Below are positions 1-10,469 of a stretch of DNA of 64,000 nucleotides, one piece after another. This DNA comes from Cynocephalus volans. Lineage: Eukaryota; Chordata; Mammalia; Dermoptera; Cynocephalidae. The translations under genes and the position numbers were made by a program. The notes beneath the pieces were generated by a model. The model was given only the letters and a program-made list of their open reading frames with translations. It was not told the DNA's origin and ran no database searches. Numbering within the stretch: the stretch's first letter is position 1; each line of letters opens with the position of its first letter. Where the stretch lies: contig NC_084464.1 in assembly GCF_027409185.1 (NCBI RefSeq), positions 47,281,095 through 47,345,094 on the forward strand. Reading direction: 5' to 3'.

Positions 1-1026
1 GCCAAGGAATTCTTTTATTTCCCTTATAAAGGTAACACTTGCTCATAAAAGAAAGTGAAGAAAATATGAAACCTTGAAAAGCAAAAATAAATTACCCAAA
101 GACAATTACTATTGACTTTTTTTGTGTGTTTGCTGTATAGCTTAAATACACACACATACGCATATATAAATTATGGACATATAGTATGTATGATTTCTTA
201 TAGCTAAGGGACTCTGAATTGTCAGGATATTCTACCCAGATCCCAGATGTTGCCTTGAAAATTTTCATAACTATTTGAGACTGTTATCTTATGGACAGAT
301 TGATGGGTGTGTTCACATCTGAACAGTAGTTTCTTGGTGGGTGCTGTGACAAGGTTTACAAGGTTTTTATACCCCAGCAGATTCCCTCTTCCCTCTCCCA
401 TTTTCCTCACTGCCAGGAGAAACAGGGAGGTCTTTTTCCAGTTCTAACCTACATCTCTAATCCCCGCTATGTGGCAGAAAGTATGTCCCCATTACTTGAC
501 TTGACATGTGTATAAGTAGCATATTGCAGACTTCATTAGCCTCTGGGTACAAATTAGGTCACAAAAAGTTTAATGCCTAAATTGTAATAATTCTAAGCTT
601 CACCCATTTTATTGCTGGACCTCAGTTTCCTTCCCCACCTCACCCTATGGTGCATTGTAATTATTTATAGCATACCCCAAAGGAATATCTTAACTGTGGC
701 TCACAAACCAATCTGTCAGCCATAGTCAACCCACTGCATCCTCTATACTCTTTCTTCCTTCCTGATAACCCTGGTTAATATCCATCGCCTCTGAGACTGC
801 TTGGAAGAACATCACTATGATCCTTACTGCTGATGTCTCTTAAGAGAGGGCTAATGTCTGTGTCATGGATGCTGTCTACTGGCGACTCCAAAGCTGTGGC
901 TTCCTAAGGTGCCAGAGCTGGGCTGGGTTCCATGAAAAGGAGAGGTTGCCCCTAACTCCACTTCCCAAACTCCACATACACATTTTTCCCAGAGCTCTAG
1001 GGCACCACTATTTGTCTCCAGGGTTT

Positions 1027-1715
1027 GTTTTATTTATATATTTATTTTTAAATTGACAAATAAAAATGTGTATATTTATCATATACAACATGTTCTGAAA
1101 TATGTACACATTGTAAAATGGCTGAATTGAGCTAATTAACATGTGTTATCTCAGATACATTTTTTTTTGTGGTGAGAAGACTTAAAATCTACTCAGCAAT
1201 TTTCAAGAATACAATACATTGTTATTAACTATAGTCACCATGTTGTACAGTAGATCTCTTGAACTTATCGATCTTATCTAACTGAAATTTTGTATTCTTT
1301 GACCAACATCTCCCCACCCTCCACCCCCTGCCCCTGCCTCCGGTAACCACCGTTCTCTTCCCTGTACTTTAATGAGTTAAATTTTTTTAGATTCCATATA
1401 TAAGTGAGATCATGCAGTGTTTGTCTTTCTGTACCTGGCTTATTTCACTTAAAATAATGTCCTCCAGTTTCATCCATGTTCTTGCAAATGACAGGATTTC
1501 CTTTTTTAAGGCTGAGTAGTATTCTATCGTGTATATATACCACATTTTCTTTACCTATTCACCCATTGATGGACACTTACGTTGATTCCATATCTTGGCT
1601 ATTGTGAATAGTGCTGCAATAAACATGGGAGTGCAGATATCTCTTTGACATACTGATTTAATTTCCTTTGGATATATACAAAGTAGTGGGATTGCTGGAT
1701 CTGTGTCCAGGGTTT
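1027..1715 (-). mobile_element. LINE-1 3' end (antisense)
   Basis: On the minus strand this reads as the last part of L1 ORF2 (the segment around GGCTATTGTGAATAGTGCTG on the plus strand) followed by an old L1M-type 3' UTR. It is 5' truncated, and no intact frame remains. Identification is from remembered L1 consensus. Confidence 0.85.
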
Positions 1716-2333
1716 TAAAAAGTCCTTTGAAAAGGCAGCCCTTCAGCTTTTGGCCTTTATAAGTTAGTAGCTTTTGAACTACTCAAAGGCAGAAAGAACA
1801 TACAAGAGTAGACAACAATTATGAGACAGAGCTTGGTTGCAAGTCCCAAAGCAATGTTTCTCAATCTCGACGAGGATGGACCTAGATTAGTTAGTATAGG
1901 ATAGGTTATGCTGTGGCAACATACAAACCATGATATCTTAGCATCTTAACATATAAAAGTTATTTTTTTGCCCATACAAAGTCTATTGTGGGCTGGGGCT
2001 CTCCAGAGCAGCTTCTTGGTGAACCATGCCTCAGGAATCCAGCTAATTCCACTTGGGGACTCCATAATCTTAACATACTACTCCTGTGATCACCACAGCA
2101 GGGGAAGAAAGAGCATGAGGACTTGCACCTACTCTCCTTTGCTTTGGCTCAAAAGTCACAGGGTCTTCCCCGTTACAAGGGAGACTGGGAAATGCAGGGG
2201 ACACATGGATACTGTATTTGGCGAACTTTAAGTATCTTTGCCACAGAACACTACTAAAGAGGACTATAATTCTCATGGATACCCAAGAATTCAGCAATCC
2301 TAATATGAGAAATGCTGACTTAAAAAACCTGAG

Positions 2334-2440
2334 AATTAGGTCAAGGGTTTGGATCCCTGCACCAAAAACCAAAATAAAATAAAATAAAAAATAAAAATAG
2401 ATAAATAAAAATAAAAAAAATAAAATAAATAAAATAAAAA
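2334..2440 (+). mobile_element. 5'-truncated t-SINE with A-rich tail
   Basis: Only the T-arm and 3' end of the tRNA-like body remain (GGTCAAGGGTTTGGATCC at 2339-2356), followed by about 70 bases of AAAAT/AAATA repeats. Near-identical flanks AAAAAACCTGAG (2322-2333) and AAAAAATCTGAG look like a target-site duplication. The reverse strand of the tail gives a meaningless F/L/Y-rich open frame. Confidence 0.8.
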
Positions 2441-2969
2441 ATCTGAGCACTGTAAAAAGGTTAATTGTAACTGCAAAAGATAAATTTTATCGGCAGATTT
2501 AAAAAATAAACAAGAAATGTCATTAGATAGCAGTGAGCCCTGGTTCTACTACTTACTAGTGACATGGATTAGAGAAAACATTCAGCATTTCATCTGCCTC
2601 AGTTTCTTTACTGTACCATAATGAGACTGAAAGAAGACTGAATAACAGTATGATTACAAGTATATTAACATAGAAGCAAAACTTCTACATTGAAAAAGAT
2701 GGAAATTCACCAACATTGAGCATAGGCCTGTCATATGTTTGTTTGAAAGAAGAAGAGTGAATAACTGAAAATACAAAAGTATCAACAGTAGTTCAACAGT
2801 AGTTGACTTTGGATCGGCAATTATAGGAATTTCTCCCCCGCCTTTTAAGACTTCTTTATGTTTTTCAGAATTTCTAGGATGAGACCATATTATTTTCATA
2901 AGGGAGAAAAAGCCCTATTTTTGAAATATTATTAAAAAGAGGCAATAGATGAAAGAACTTTGAAAATAA

Positions 2970-3225
2970 AAATTTGGGGAAGATCTATTGTACAGCATGG
3001 TGACTATAGTTAATAATAATGTATTGTATACTTAAAAATTGCTAAGAGAGTAGATCGTAAATGTTCTCACAATAAAAAATAAGTATGTGAGGTGATGAAT
3101 GTGTTAATTAGCTTGATTTAACTATTTCACAATGTATACATATATCAAAACATCATGTTGTAGACTGTAAATATATACAATTTTTATTTGTCAACTATAC
3201 CTTGGTAAAATAATTTTAAAAAAAG
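2970..3225 (+). mobile_element. LINE-1 3' UTR fragment (sense)
   Basis: The segment from TGTACAGCATGGTGACTATA to TTTGTCAACTATACC is the L1M-type 3' UTR in sense orientation, ending in an A-rich tail. It is the reverse-orientation counterpart of the element at 1027-1715. Confidence 0.8.
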
Positions 3226-3436
3226 AAAATAAGCATGTTTTACAAATGTAAGCATACATTTAAAACTAAATGTATTCAGCTTTGACACAATTTAACATAC
3301 ATATTTTTTAAATTCTTATTTTTACAGCCTCCTAGGAACCTTTGCCTTCCTAGGTCAGTTGCTTTTTTATTTAATAAAAAATTGTAGGTATTTAAAATTA
3401 TCTAAACCATGAATTCAGGGCATCAAAAACACCTAC

Positions 3437-3586
3437 CAGAAAAAATTCCATGGGAAACTCGATGGGATACCGATTGAAAGAAATTCTGATACATTTGTTG
3501 ATTCTCAGAACAACAACAACAGTTAGAAATAGTAGAATGCTGTTGGAATTAGCTTTTGGGAGATCTACACAATAGTGAACTATGTT
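3437..3586 (-). CDS. SLC26A8: SLC26A8 coding exon 7, residues 264-313
   Basis: A 150-nt (50-codon) phase 0-0 exon with acceptor TTCTTTCAG and donor GTAGGT. It reads NIVHYCVDLPKANSNS, then ILLFLTVVVVLRINKCIR, then ISFNRYPIEFPMEFFL. In the SLC26 family this is a membrane segment followed by the conserved 'P(I/V)EFPMEL' type motif. It is the last SLC26A8 exon in the window. The remaining transport-domain exons and the C-terminal STAS domain must lie left of base 1. Joined, the six exons give 939 nt, exactly 313 codons, with no stop. Confidence 0.95.
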
Positions 3587-4407
3587 CTGAAAGAAAACAA
3601 AATTACAGAGGCTTAGAAAGGGGTATAATAATTGCCTAAATCTAGAAAATGACACTGTTCTTGATTAATTCAAAAAGAAGTCCCTAGATAGAACTGCTGG
3701 GCACAAAGTTCTTTATGGGCATTACTAGAACAGAGGGCAAGGATGGCTTTGGCAGGGGAGGGGGGAAGGGGGCAGATATGTATTTCAAGTTGAAAAAGAG
3801 ATATTAAAAGAGATAGTAACATTCAATAAGGAGAGAATACCCTTTATATATTTCAGTGTAATGGAACGAACCTAAGAATTCTGTTTATTAGCCTATTTGT
3901 TATTAATTTTCCCAGACCATACAAGGGTACTTCAAAGTTCGTGGGAAAACAGAATTAAAAGGTAATACAAATCTTTGCATTAACTTTTGAAAATGCCTCA
4001 TATATGTTTTTTAGCTTAGCTCCTATCTCATTGTTACATTCAGGGACTACTTAGTATTTTATAGCCTTTAGATGTTTTACAATACACATCTGTTAGGAGG
4101 CATGTAATGGGAAGAATTATGATAGATACAGTATCTTAAAGACAAAATTTTAATATAAATCACGTTAGTTTAAAAGGCTGGGCTTGAAATATTGCAACTG
4201 AGAGCACAGTCCAACTGGCATCTGCAATTAACCAAGACCCTAAATCCACAAGAGATGAAATTATTTCTAGGACCCTCTTGATCAAGCTGCCTATTTGCTG
4301 TGTCTTTTTCTGAGAAGGGGCAGGAGTCTCTCTACTTGGGTCCACTTCTTTTTTGGAGGCGAGGGGGGACTCATTGGTAACTCTGGGAGAAGGTTGAAAT
4401 TACTCAC
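3587..4407 (-). other. SLC26A8: SLC26A8 intron 6
   Basis: 821-bp intron. Its only recognisable repeat is the MITE at 3920-4002; a G-rich run near 3755-3775 is also visible. Confidence 0.85.
3920..4002. mobile_element. Mariner-like palindromic MITE, copy 1
   Basis: TA-flanked short element beginning AAGGGTACTTCAAAGTTCGT, with the central GAATTAAAAGGTAATAC core. The right arm (TTTTGAAAATGCC) is badly decayed compared with the copies at 32288 and 17787. Confidence 0.75.
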
Positions 4408-4572
4408 ATAGAAGAAGGCCAGGGGACCAGCATGGAAACTAATCATAATCCCGAAGATGAAAGTCAGCTGGGACAGCATGATGTGCAGCGCCACAGCAGC
4501 CAGGTAAGCACTGACTGCAGCCTCTGGAATGTAAGTGGCAACGAAGCCAAAACCTATCACGCCCATTGATAG
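4408..4572 (-). CDS. SLC26A8: SLC26A8 coding exon 6, residues 209-263
   Basis: A 165-nt (55-codon) phase 0-0 exon. The acceptor is CCCTGCAG and the donor GTGAGT. It reads LSMGVIGFGFVATYIPEAAV, then SAYLAAVALHIMLSQ, then LTFIFGIMISFHAGPLAFFY. These are hydrophobic membrane segments typical of the SLC26 transport domain. The open frame runs a little past the donor as chance read-through, which is why a longer uninterrupted frame (4291-4800) is visible here. Confidence 0.96.
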
Positions 4573-5189
4573 CTGCAGGGGGTTCAGATGGAAAAGAAAA
4601 CCAGAGTGGGGCAGAATGTTGGCAAACCAGCAAAGACTCCACACCAGTGGTGCTCTCCAGGTGCCCCATGGCCCCTTCTCGGAAAGCAGGGTTGCCAACA
4701 AAAACGTTAGGGTAGGACCCTTTGATAACTCTTGTGTCGCTCTTTCCCTTATAAACAGAAATTGGTAAGAGGGTAGGTTGAGAAAAATGGCACAGCCCAA
4801 TGAAGACTATTTAATAAGAGGGTTGAAGAACAAAACAGAAGTCTTGGAGCATATTTTTATCACCACTTCACCCTCCACTGCACCAGAAGCTCTCAGAAAA
4901 CAAACAAACTTGGAACAATAAACCTTCTAGCTTTAAAAGCTTTCTGTTTCAGAGCTTTCAATCAGCCGGTACTCTGTCTCCCTTAATCTCCTGTCATTAC
5001 TGCCCAGTGTGCTCTGTTACTCTAGTCAGACCAATCTGCTTCCTATTTTATGTGTGTGATCGGCTGATTCTTACTTCTGTGCTTATGCGCAAACCCCTCC
5101 TTATTTTTATTTTTATTTATTTTTTTTTGCCATCTCTGCCAATTTATGTCACCTCTTTCATGAGTTCAGTAAAATTTCTTTCCTTTAAG

Positions 5190-5370
5190 AGGGATGGTGA
5201 AAAGAGCATGGCTCCTGGGGTTGGAGAGCCTGGCTTCAGTCCTGGCGCTGTCACTCACTGGCTGCATGAGTGTGGACGGGTTAACCAACTCTCTGAGCCT
5301 CAGTTTCCTCATCCTATAAAACATGAGTAATACTCACTACACAGTGTGTTGTATGGATTTAATCACATAA
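5190..5370 (-). repeat. MIR fragment
   Basis: Carries the MIR core as read antisense to SLC26A8 (GGCTTCAGTCCTGGCGCTGT ... CTCAGTTTCCTCATC). Identified from remembered MIR consensus; the boundaries are approximate. Confidence 0.7.
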
Positions 5371-5554
5371 CATGTAAAACAGCTCAAATCTGGAAACAGT
5401 GACTGATGCAAATACCTATCACTCATTCTTTATGCCATCCCTTCCACCTTGTAAATGGCAAATATCTACAATTACCATTCTTGTATATCTCCTTTTTAAT
5501 TTTTGGTCTCTGTTAAAGTGTTACATTCACTTCTCTGTACCCAGTAATTATAAC

Positions 5555-5740
5555 TTATTGATGCTTACTATGAGACAGGCTCTGGGGTGAGTACTTTGCA
5601 TGCATTTTCTCACTTAATCCTCATAAGAACCCTGCAAAACAAACATTATTCCCACTTTATACATGGGGAAACTGAGGCCCACAAAGGTAGAATAATGTGC
5701 TAATGTTTGTACAGCTCATAAGTGTCAGGGCTGGTGTCTG
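5555..5740 (+). repeat. MIR fragment
   Basis: Contains the hallmark 'cattttctcacttaatcctc ... tggggaaactgaggc ... cagctcataagtgtcagggc' order of MIR in the opposite orientation to the copy just upstream. Confidence 0.75.
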
Positions 5741-5762
5741 CCCACCGTGATAGCCTGCCTTA

Positions 5763-5870
5763 TGTGTGTGTTGTTTTTTTTTTTTTGGTGGCTGCCTAGT
5801 ATGAGATTGAACCCTGGGCCTTGGTGTTAGCAGCACCATGCTCAACTGACTGAGCTAAATGGCCAGCCCT
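5763..5870 (-). mobile_element. t-SINE monomer (tRNA-Ile derived)
   Basis: On the minus strand it begins GGGCTGGCCATTTAGCTCAG, keeps the tRNA-Ile layout (A-box region, GGTGCTGCTAACACC anticodon arm, GGGTTCAATCT B-box region) and ends in CCACC plus poly(A). Flanks TGATAGCCTGCCTT and TGATAGCCTACCTT form a 14-bp target-site duplication with one mismatch. Confidence 0.9.
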
Positions 5871-6525
5871 GATAGCCTACCTTTGTAGGCTCCCAATAAA
5901 TCCTTACCTAATGAAAGACAGTCCCAGGAGAGATCAATGAAAATCAACTAGAGAGTGGGTTAGTTGAGAAGAAAGAGAAAAAAGCTGGAAGATGTGAATT
6001 TAGTTCAGCAAGTGAAGCTTTAGGTGATAAACTCTCAGAGGAAATTAAAGACACCACCAAAAAAAGTTTTGAGATTTTAATAAGTCATTCATATTATTGT
6101 CCTTAAGCTGTGGTCCTTGTCATTGCAGAAAAAGGATTCCAGGTCTGACTCTAATGCTTACTAATTTGAAATATAGCGTATGAGCCTATAAGTGCTATTC
6201 TTGTTGAAAGAATATAAAATCATTTTTTAAAAGGTAATATCAGAAGTGGAACTCTGGACCACAGTTCCTAGGACCTTTCTTTGTCTTAGAGGAGAAAGGA
6301 CTGATGAGAATGTTCAGTATTTCATCCTAAATCAGTGGTGGATGATTTCTGAAGAGGGAGAAGTTTCATCACTGAGGAGACAGCCTATCAACACATCCTA
6401 CAAGTTTTCCAAAAATAAATCACTGAAGTTCCAGATATACCACAATCGATCACAGAAGCAATTAAAAGGAAGGGGTCTTTATTTAGCTGAGTTCTTTTTC
6501 AGGGGTTCAGAGACTCAGATCCTAC

Positions 6526-6707
6526 CTGAATAATCCCAGTCAGAAAAGTTGTGGCTGCCACCACGCTCAAGGATGTGTTATAGTCCTCATAGAAGGAGGG
6601 GGCAGAAAAGTTTTCCTTGATGAAAGTTCCCAAGACCAGGTGACCATTGCTGAATGGGCTCACCTTCAGGACGTTGATCATCAGAGCACTCACAAGGAAG
6701 AAGGAAC
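6526..6707 (-). CDS. SLC26A8: SLC26A8 coding exon 5, residues 148-208
   Basis: A 182-nt exon between acceptor TCTGTAG and donor GTAGGA, ending exactly on a codon boundary after Gln208. It reads SFFLVSALMINVLKVSP, then an extracellular-type loop with two potential N-glycosylation sites (NFS and NTS), then LSVVAATTFLTGIIQ. In the SLC26 fold this corresponds to TM3, the glycosylated loop between TM3 and TM4, and the start of TM4. No frameshift or stop is present. Intron 4 upstream is 1.84 kb and intron 5 downstream is 1.95 kb. Confidence 0.96.
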
Positions 6708-8547
6708 CTACAGAAGAAGATGTCAGGCAGAAGGTGAGGTTTTAAGTCCAGGTAAACCAACAGGTATTCACAAAAGCAAGGCATGGTCTGATTTTGTATT
6801 GTCCTTGACCTGAAGAACTTTTCTCATTTGAAAGTGGCCATTGAGAAGTAAGAGCATGAAAGAGAACTGTGGTTCCACACGTTGTGACCAACTCAGAGTT
6901 TAGATGTTGGAGGTCCAGGTATTTCATCTCTTTGTGTTATGGGGATATGAAGTGTAATGCGACAAGAAATTGACCGGAAGTGGGTATGAAGTTTAGTCAC
7001 TCTGCCTGCTCTTAGGGAAGGTTAAAAGTGAGATGGTGGTGAAAGGATCAGAAAACAAAGCTAATAAATAATAATACATAATACAAAACACTTCTGAAGG
7101 ATTTATCATGTGCAAAATGACACAGCTAAACCTGTTTCAAACCTTATTTCATTTAATCCTCATACTGGCATACATACGTGGGAGCAAAGACAAATCTTAC
7201 TGTTAAAGTTACCTAACAGAAACAAAGCTGTAACTTAAGCCCTTATTATCAGTATTTGGAAATGATTTTGAGGTTCCCAGGAATAAAATTGTACTCTTGG
7301 TGTTAAAATGTAAAATTAACACATAATGGATTTGAGTAAATATATGCAATAGTGTCCTTTTAAAAGGCAGAATAAGTCTCCACATATAGAAAGATGAGAT
7401 GGTGTAGGGAAAGTGAAGGTAAACGGTCAGGATCCCTCCGGGGGGTTTGGAATCTTGCCGAGCATTTGATGTAAATGATAACTGTGCATGTGCACCCAGG
7501 TGTTCCTGGGTTATCGACTTAAGTATAAAGGCTGAGTGGCTCTCATCCACAGTGCCCCCCACCCCTAGGACTCCGCTACTGCTGCTGCAAGCTGTTGCTG
7601 CCAGGGCCCCTGGGAGGCCACCGCCACCACTGCTTCTGGAGGCTGCTGTAAACTGCTGCTGCTTCTGAGGACTGAGCTCCTGTTGTCTGCCAACGAGGCT
7701 CCCAGGGTCTTTCCCAATTACCTAACTTGCGACCTGCATGTGAGGGGTCTGTGACCCAGTCTGTACAACGGGTTTGAAGGGCCCGAGCCCTAGCCCAACA
7801 GATGGTAACCAGACTGAATATACAAGTACATCTGGAGAAAGAGTGTGTCGATCAGAATGGTTAACGTTGGCCACTTGGTCAGTTAAGTGGGGAAGCCCAG
7901 GAAAAGGCACCTCACAATGAATATTGACAAGGCCCTTGCAAGCCTGTTGGGGCATTTTGTGATTTGATTTCAATGCAGGTTCACACAGGTGAAGTAAATA
8001 CTCATTATATGATCTTTAATTAGTCTGGTCCTTCTAATAGTAATTTCTAATTATAAATTGATAGGCTCAGGAAAGGAAAATGCTTATCCTGTAGACTTGA
8101 GTATTTCGATTACTATGACAGCATTTTCTCATTGTAAATTAATAAGCTGGCATTCTGTATTATAAATCAGCCCCATGGAGTTTGATTGTTATGGGTCTAG
8201 TTGAAAGATGGATCCACTCTAAGAGTATTGGCAAAATCATTTGTGAATCTTCTAGGCTGAGGGTAGTCAGATTCCACTATAAGGCAATTTCACCAAGGAA
8301 AGTACCTTTGCCCTTTAATTACCTTGGGAAACATCTTTCTGGACTGCTTTTCTGGTGGGGATATTAATAATGACACACTAGGAGAAGTATTTATTTCTAC
8401 AGTGTGAACACTAACCAAATGGATAGAATGTTCATCTTCTGCCTCCTTTCTTTCTGTCTTAAAGATGGTTTTAAATTAGGCTCATTAGCATTAAATAAAT
8501 GAGATGGAAACTTTTTCCACCTCTTGTGGTTTCAGTACCCAACTCAC
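6708..8547 (-). other. SLC26A8: SLC26A8 intron 4
   Basis: 1,840-bp intron. The only conspicuous segment is the CTG-rich, GC-rich stretch at about 7440-7980, described separately. Nothing recognised in 6720-7430 or 7985-8540. Confidence 0.85.
7440..7980 (+). repeat. Unclassified GC/CTG-rich segment, possible solo LTR remnant
   Basis: Composition differs sharply from its surroundings. A TATA-like AAGTATAAAGG (7521-7531) follows ATGTGCACCCAGG. Next come CTGCTGCTG-rich DNA (7576-7670) and a tract containing GACCTGCATGTGAGGGGTCT. A TATA box upstream of a GC-rich 'R'-like region is LTR-like, but I cannot match it to a family and I did not find clear TG...CA ends or a duplication. Confidence 0.35.
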
Positions 8548-8664
8548 CAATGGACATTTGATGACATGATCCAAAAATTACATAAAGTACCGAAGAACAG
8601 AAAGCTGCATAAGTGATGTTGAGAGGAGGAATCAGTTGTCTTGCTAGTAAACTAAATGTCAGGC
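8548..8664 (-). CDS. SLC26A8: SLC26A8 coding exon 4, residues 109-147
   Basis: A 117-nt exon with acceptor TTTTCAG and donor GTGAGT, too short to stand out as an open frame on its own. Completing the shared Gly codon, it reads GLTFSLLARQLIPPLN, then ITYAAFCSSVLYVIFGS, then CHQMSI. This is the TM1/TM2 region of SulP transporters, where most members carry the 'PxYGLYSS...YxxFGTSRH' sulfate-transporter signature. As I recall for human SLC26A8, the signature is degenerate here: ITYAAFCSS replaces xYGLYSS, and SCHQ replaces TSRH. The exon ends with one base of Gly148, in phase with exon 5. Confidence 0.96.
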
Positions 8665-9284
8665 CTGAAAAGCAAGATAATTTAAGAAAAGGTAGATTGG
8701 CTTTTAAAAGTCGCCTTCAATAAAAACAGTAAAGAATAAAGTAAAAATGATCTATGTGTATAGCTGAATGACTATGATAATACTATCCCTTGACATATAG
8801 CTTTTAATTAGTACCTTTTATTAACTCCTTTGATTCCTTTCACTGTGAGGTCTTAATTCTAAACATGGAAAGCAAATACCATAGCAATAAGACCCTTAAT
8901 TCCAACAGCTCAGAAGCAGCCCCATCCCATTCCTAGTCTAGCCCAGGAAGGCCCTGGGAATTCTCCAGGGCTGAAGATAGAGCTGGAGAGCGATTGACTG
9001 ACTTGACTTGAAGTTCGTATGTGTTGTTTCTCTTACATGCACCCATCACTCCAATCTCTTCTTTCAGCTCCTTCTTCAATAATTACTTTCTTTTCTAGGA
9101 AGCACCACGAGAATTTAGAAATTTTGAAGCAAATGGATTAATATGCATGGTGTCATCCTTTTGGTGACACCCACATCTCCTGCCCTGAGGGCTTCTCTTC
9201 AACTTACATCATGCCAAATACCCTCCTCAATTCAGTTATGAGTCTACTGATCTGCTTTATTGTCTTAGACAAGCAAGGCTCTTT

Positions 9285-9555
9285 TTCTTAATGGAAAATT
9301 TCAAACATATACAAAAATAGAAGATAATGAACTTCTATACAGCCATCACCTACTTCAGCAATGGTCAACCCATGACCAATCTTGTTTCATCTATGCCCCC
9401 AATCCTCTCCCATGCTATATTATTTTAAAGCAAGTCCAAGATATTAAATCATTTCATCTGTAGATACTTAGTATGTATCTCTAAAAGATGCTGTTCTTTT
9501 AATTTAACTACAATACCATCATCATCCACTCAGGGTTCATATTTTCCTGATTATC
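9285..9555 (+). repeat. Ancient L1M-type fragment
   Basis: Reads like the remembered L1M 3' region (CTATACAGCCATCACCTACT, then CCAATCTTGTTTCATCTATG, then GTATCTCTAAAAGATG). Strongly diverged. Confidence 0.55.
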
Positions 9556-9569
9556 TCATAAATCGTTGT

Positions 9570-10140
9570 TGTGGTAAAGGGTCTCTAAGATGATCCACAC
9601 TGATTTGCTGTTCTTGCCCATGTATGATTTCCTCCCCCTTAAGTGTAGGATGGATTTAGTAACTTGCTTCTGAGGAACAGACTGCAACAAAAATGATAGG
9701 ATGTTACTTCTGAGATTAAGTTGCAAAAAGACCACGGCTTCTATCTTGGTTGCTCTCTGGATATCTCTCTTATTCAGTTCACCACCTGCCAGAGCTTGAT
9801 TCAAAGGTGTGTGACCTACGTAGTCACACAGAGTCCTGGGTTTAGAAGGGCCATGCTTGGTTTCATGCTTTGCTGTCACTGTCTTGAAATCCTGAATAAT
9901 TTTTGAACTAGCGTCCCTGATTTTTCACTTTATATTGGTTCCCACACATGTAGTTGGTCCTGCCAGCTGCCACATTGTGAAGACACTCAAGCAGCCTGTG
10001 AGGAAGTCCACAGGGGCAGGAACACAGTCCTGCCAGCAAACACATGAGTGAGCCTGGAAGCAGATCCTCCATCCTCAATTGAGCCTGAGATGACTGACAG
10101 TTTGACTGCAACCTCATGAGAGGCCTTGAGCCAGAGGTAT
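9570..10140 (+). mobile_element. MLT1-type (ERVL-MaLR) solo LTR, interrupted
   Basis: Two blocks, about 9590-9780 and 9965-10140, have the MLT1 order; the second contains AGTGAGCCTGGAAGCAGATC and CAACCTCATGAGAGGCC, closely matching the better-preserved MLT1 at 40950-41660. The 180 bases between them (CATGCTTGGTTTCATGC ...) look like an inserted old DNA element that I cannot name. Old and non-functional. Confidence 0.6.
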
Positions 10141-10469
10141 GGTGGATTTTGGGGTGATCTTTAAAAAATTATTATTTGCTACTACATGTTGCACTTTGTT
10201 TTGCAATCTATGTGTTTAAATAGGACCCAAATACGGTCCTCACATTGGTTGATAGGTCTCTGAAGTCTCTTGTAATTTATAGGTTCTTCCTCCACATTTT
10301 TCCCCCTAAGCAAGTCTGTACTGATTGCAAGAAACAGAAAATCTGCTTAAATTTTCTTACACAAAATAGGAATTTATTAAAAAATACAAAGGGCAGTTGG
10401 GCCTCATCAGAGATAGAACCAGAACTAAAAAACCATCATGAACCAAGGTGGCTATTTCTCTATTCTCTT

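Larger units (their letters stand above)
1..3436 (-). other. SLC26A8: SLC26A8 intron 7 (partial)
   Basis: No further SLC26A8 exon was found here by reading the minus strand for the continuing transport domain. The stretch holds an antisense L1 3' end (1027-1715), a truncated t-SINE with a long A-rich tail (2334-2440) and a sense L1 3' end (2970-3225). Nothing recognisable was seen in 1-1000 or 1720-2320. Confidence 0.7.
4573..6525 (-). other. SLC26A8: SLC26A8 intron 5
   Basis: 1,953-bp intron holding two MIR fragments (about 5190-5370 antisense and 5555-5740 sense) and an antisense t-SINE (5763-5870). Nothing recognised in 4600-5180 or 5885-6500. Confidence 0.85.

Noticed and set aside
2070..2450. 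126-codon minus-strand frame rich in Phe/Leu/Tyr
   Set aside because: Produced by reverse reading of the A-rich SINE tail.
1..3436. Further SLC26A8 exons (next transport-domain exon after residue 313)
   Set aside because: I read the minus strand for the expected continuation and found no matching frame with splice sites; the next exon must lie to the left of the window.
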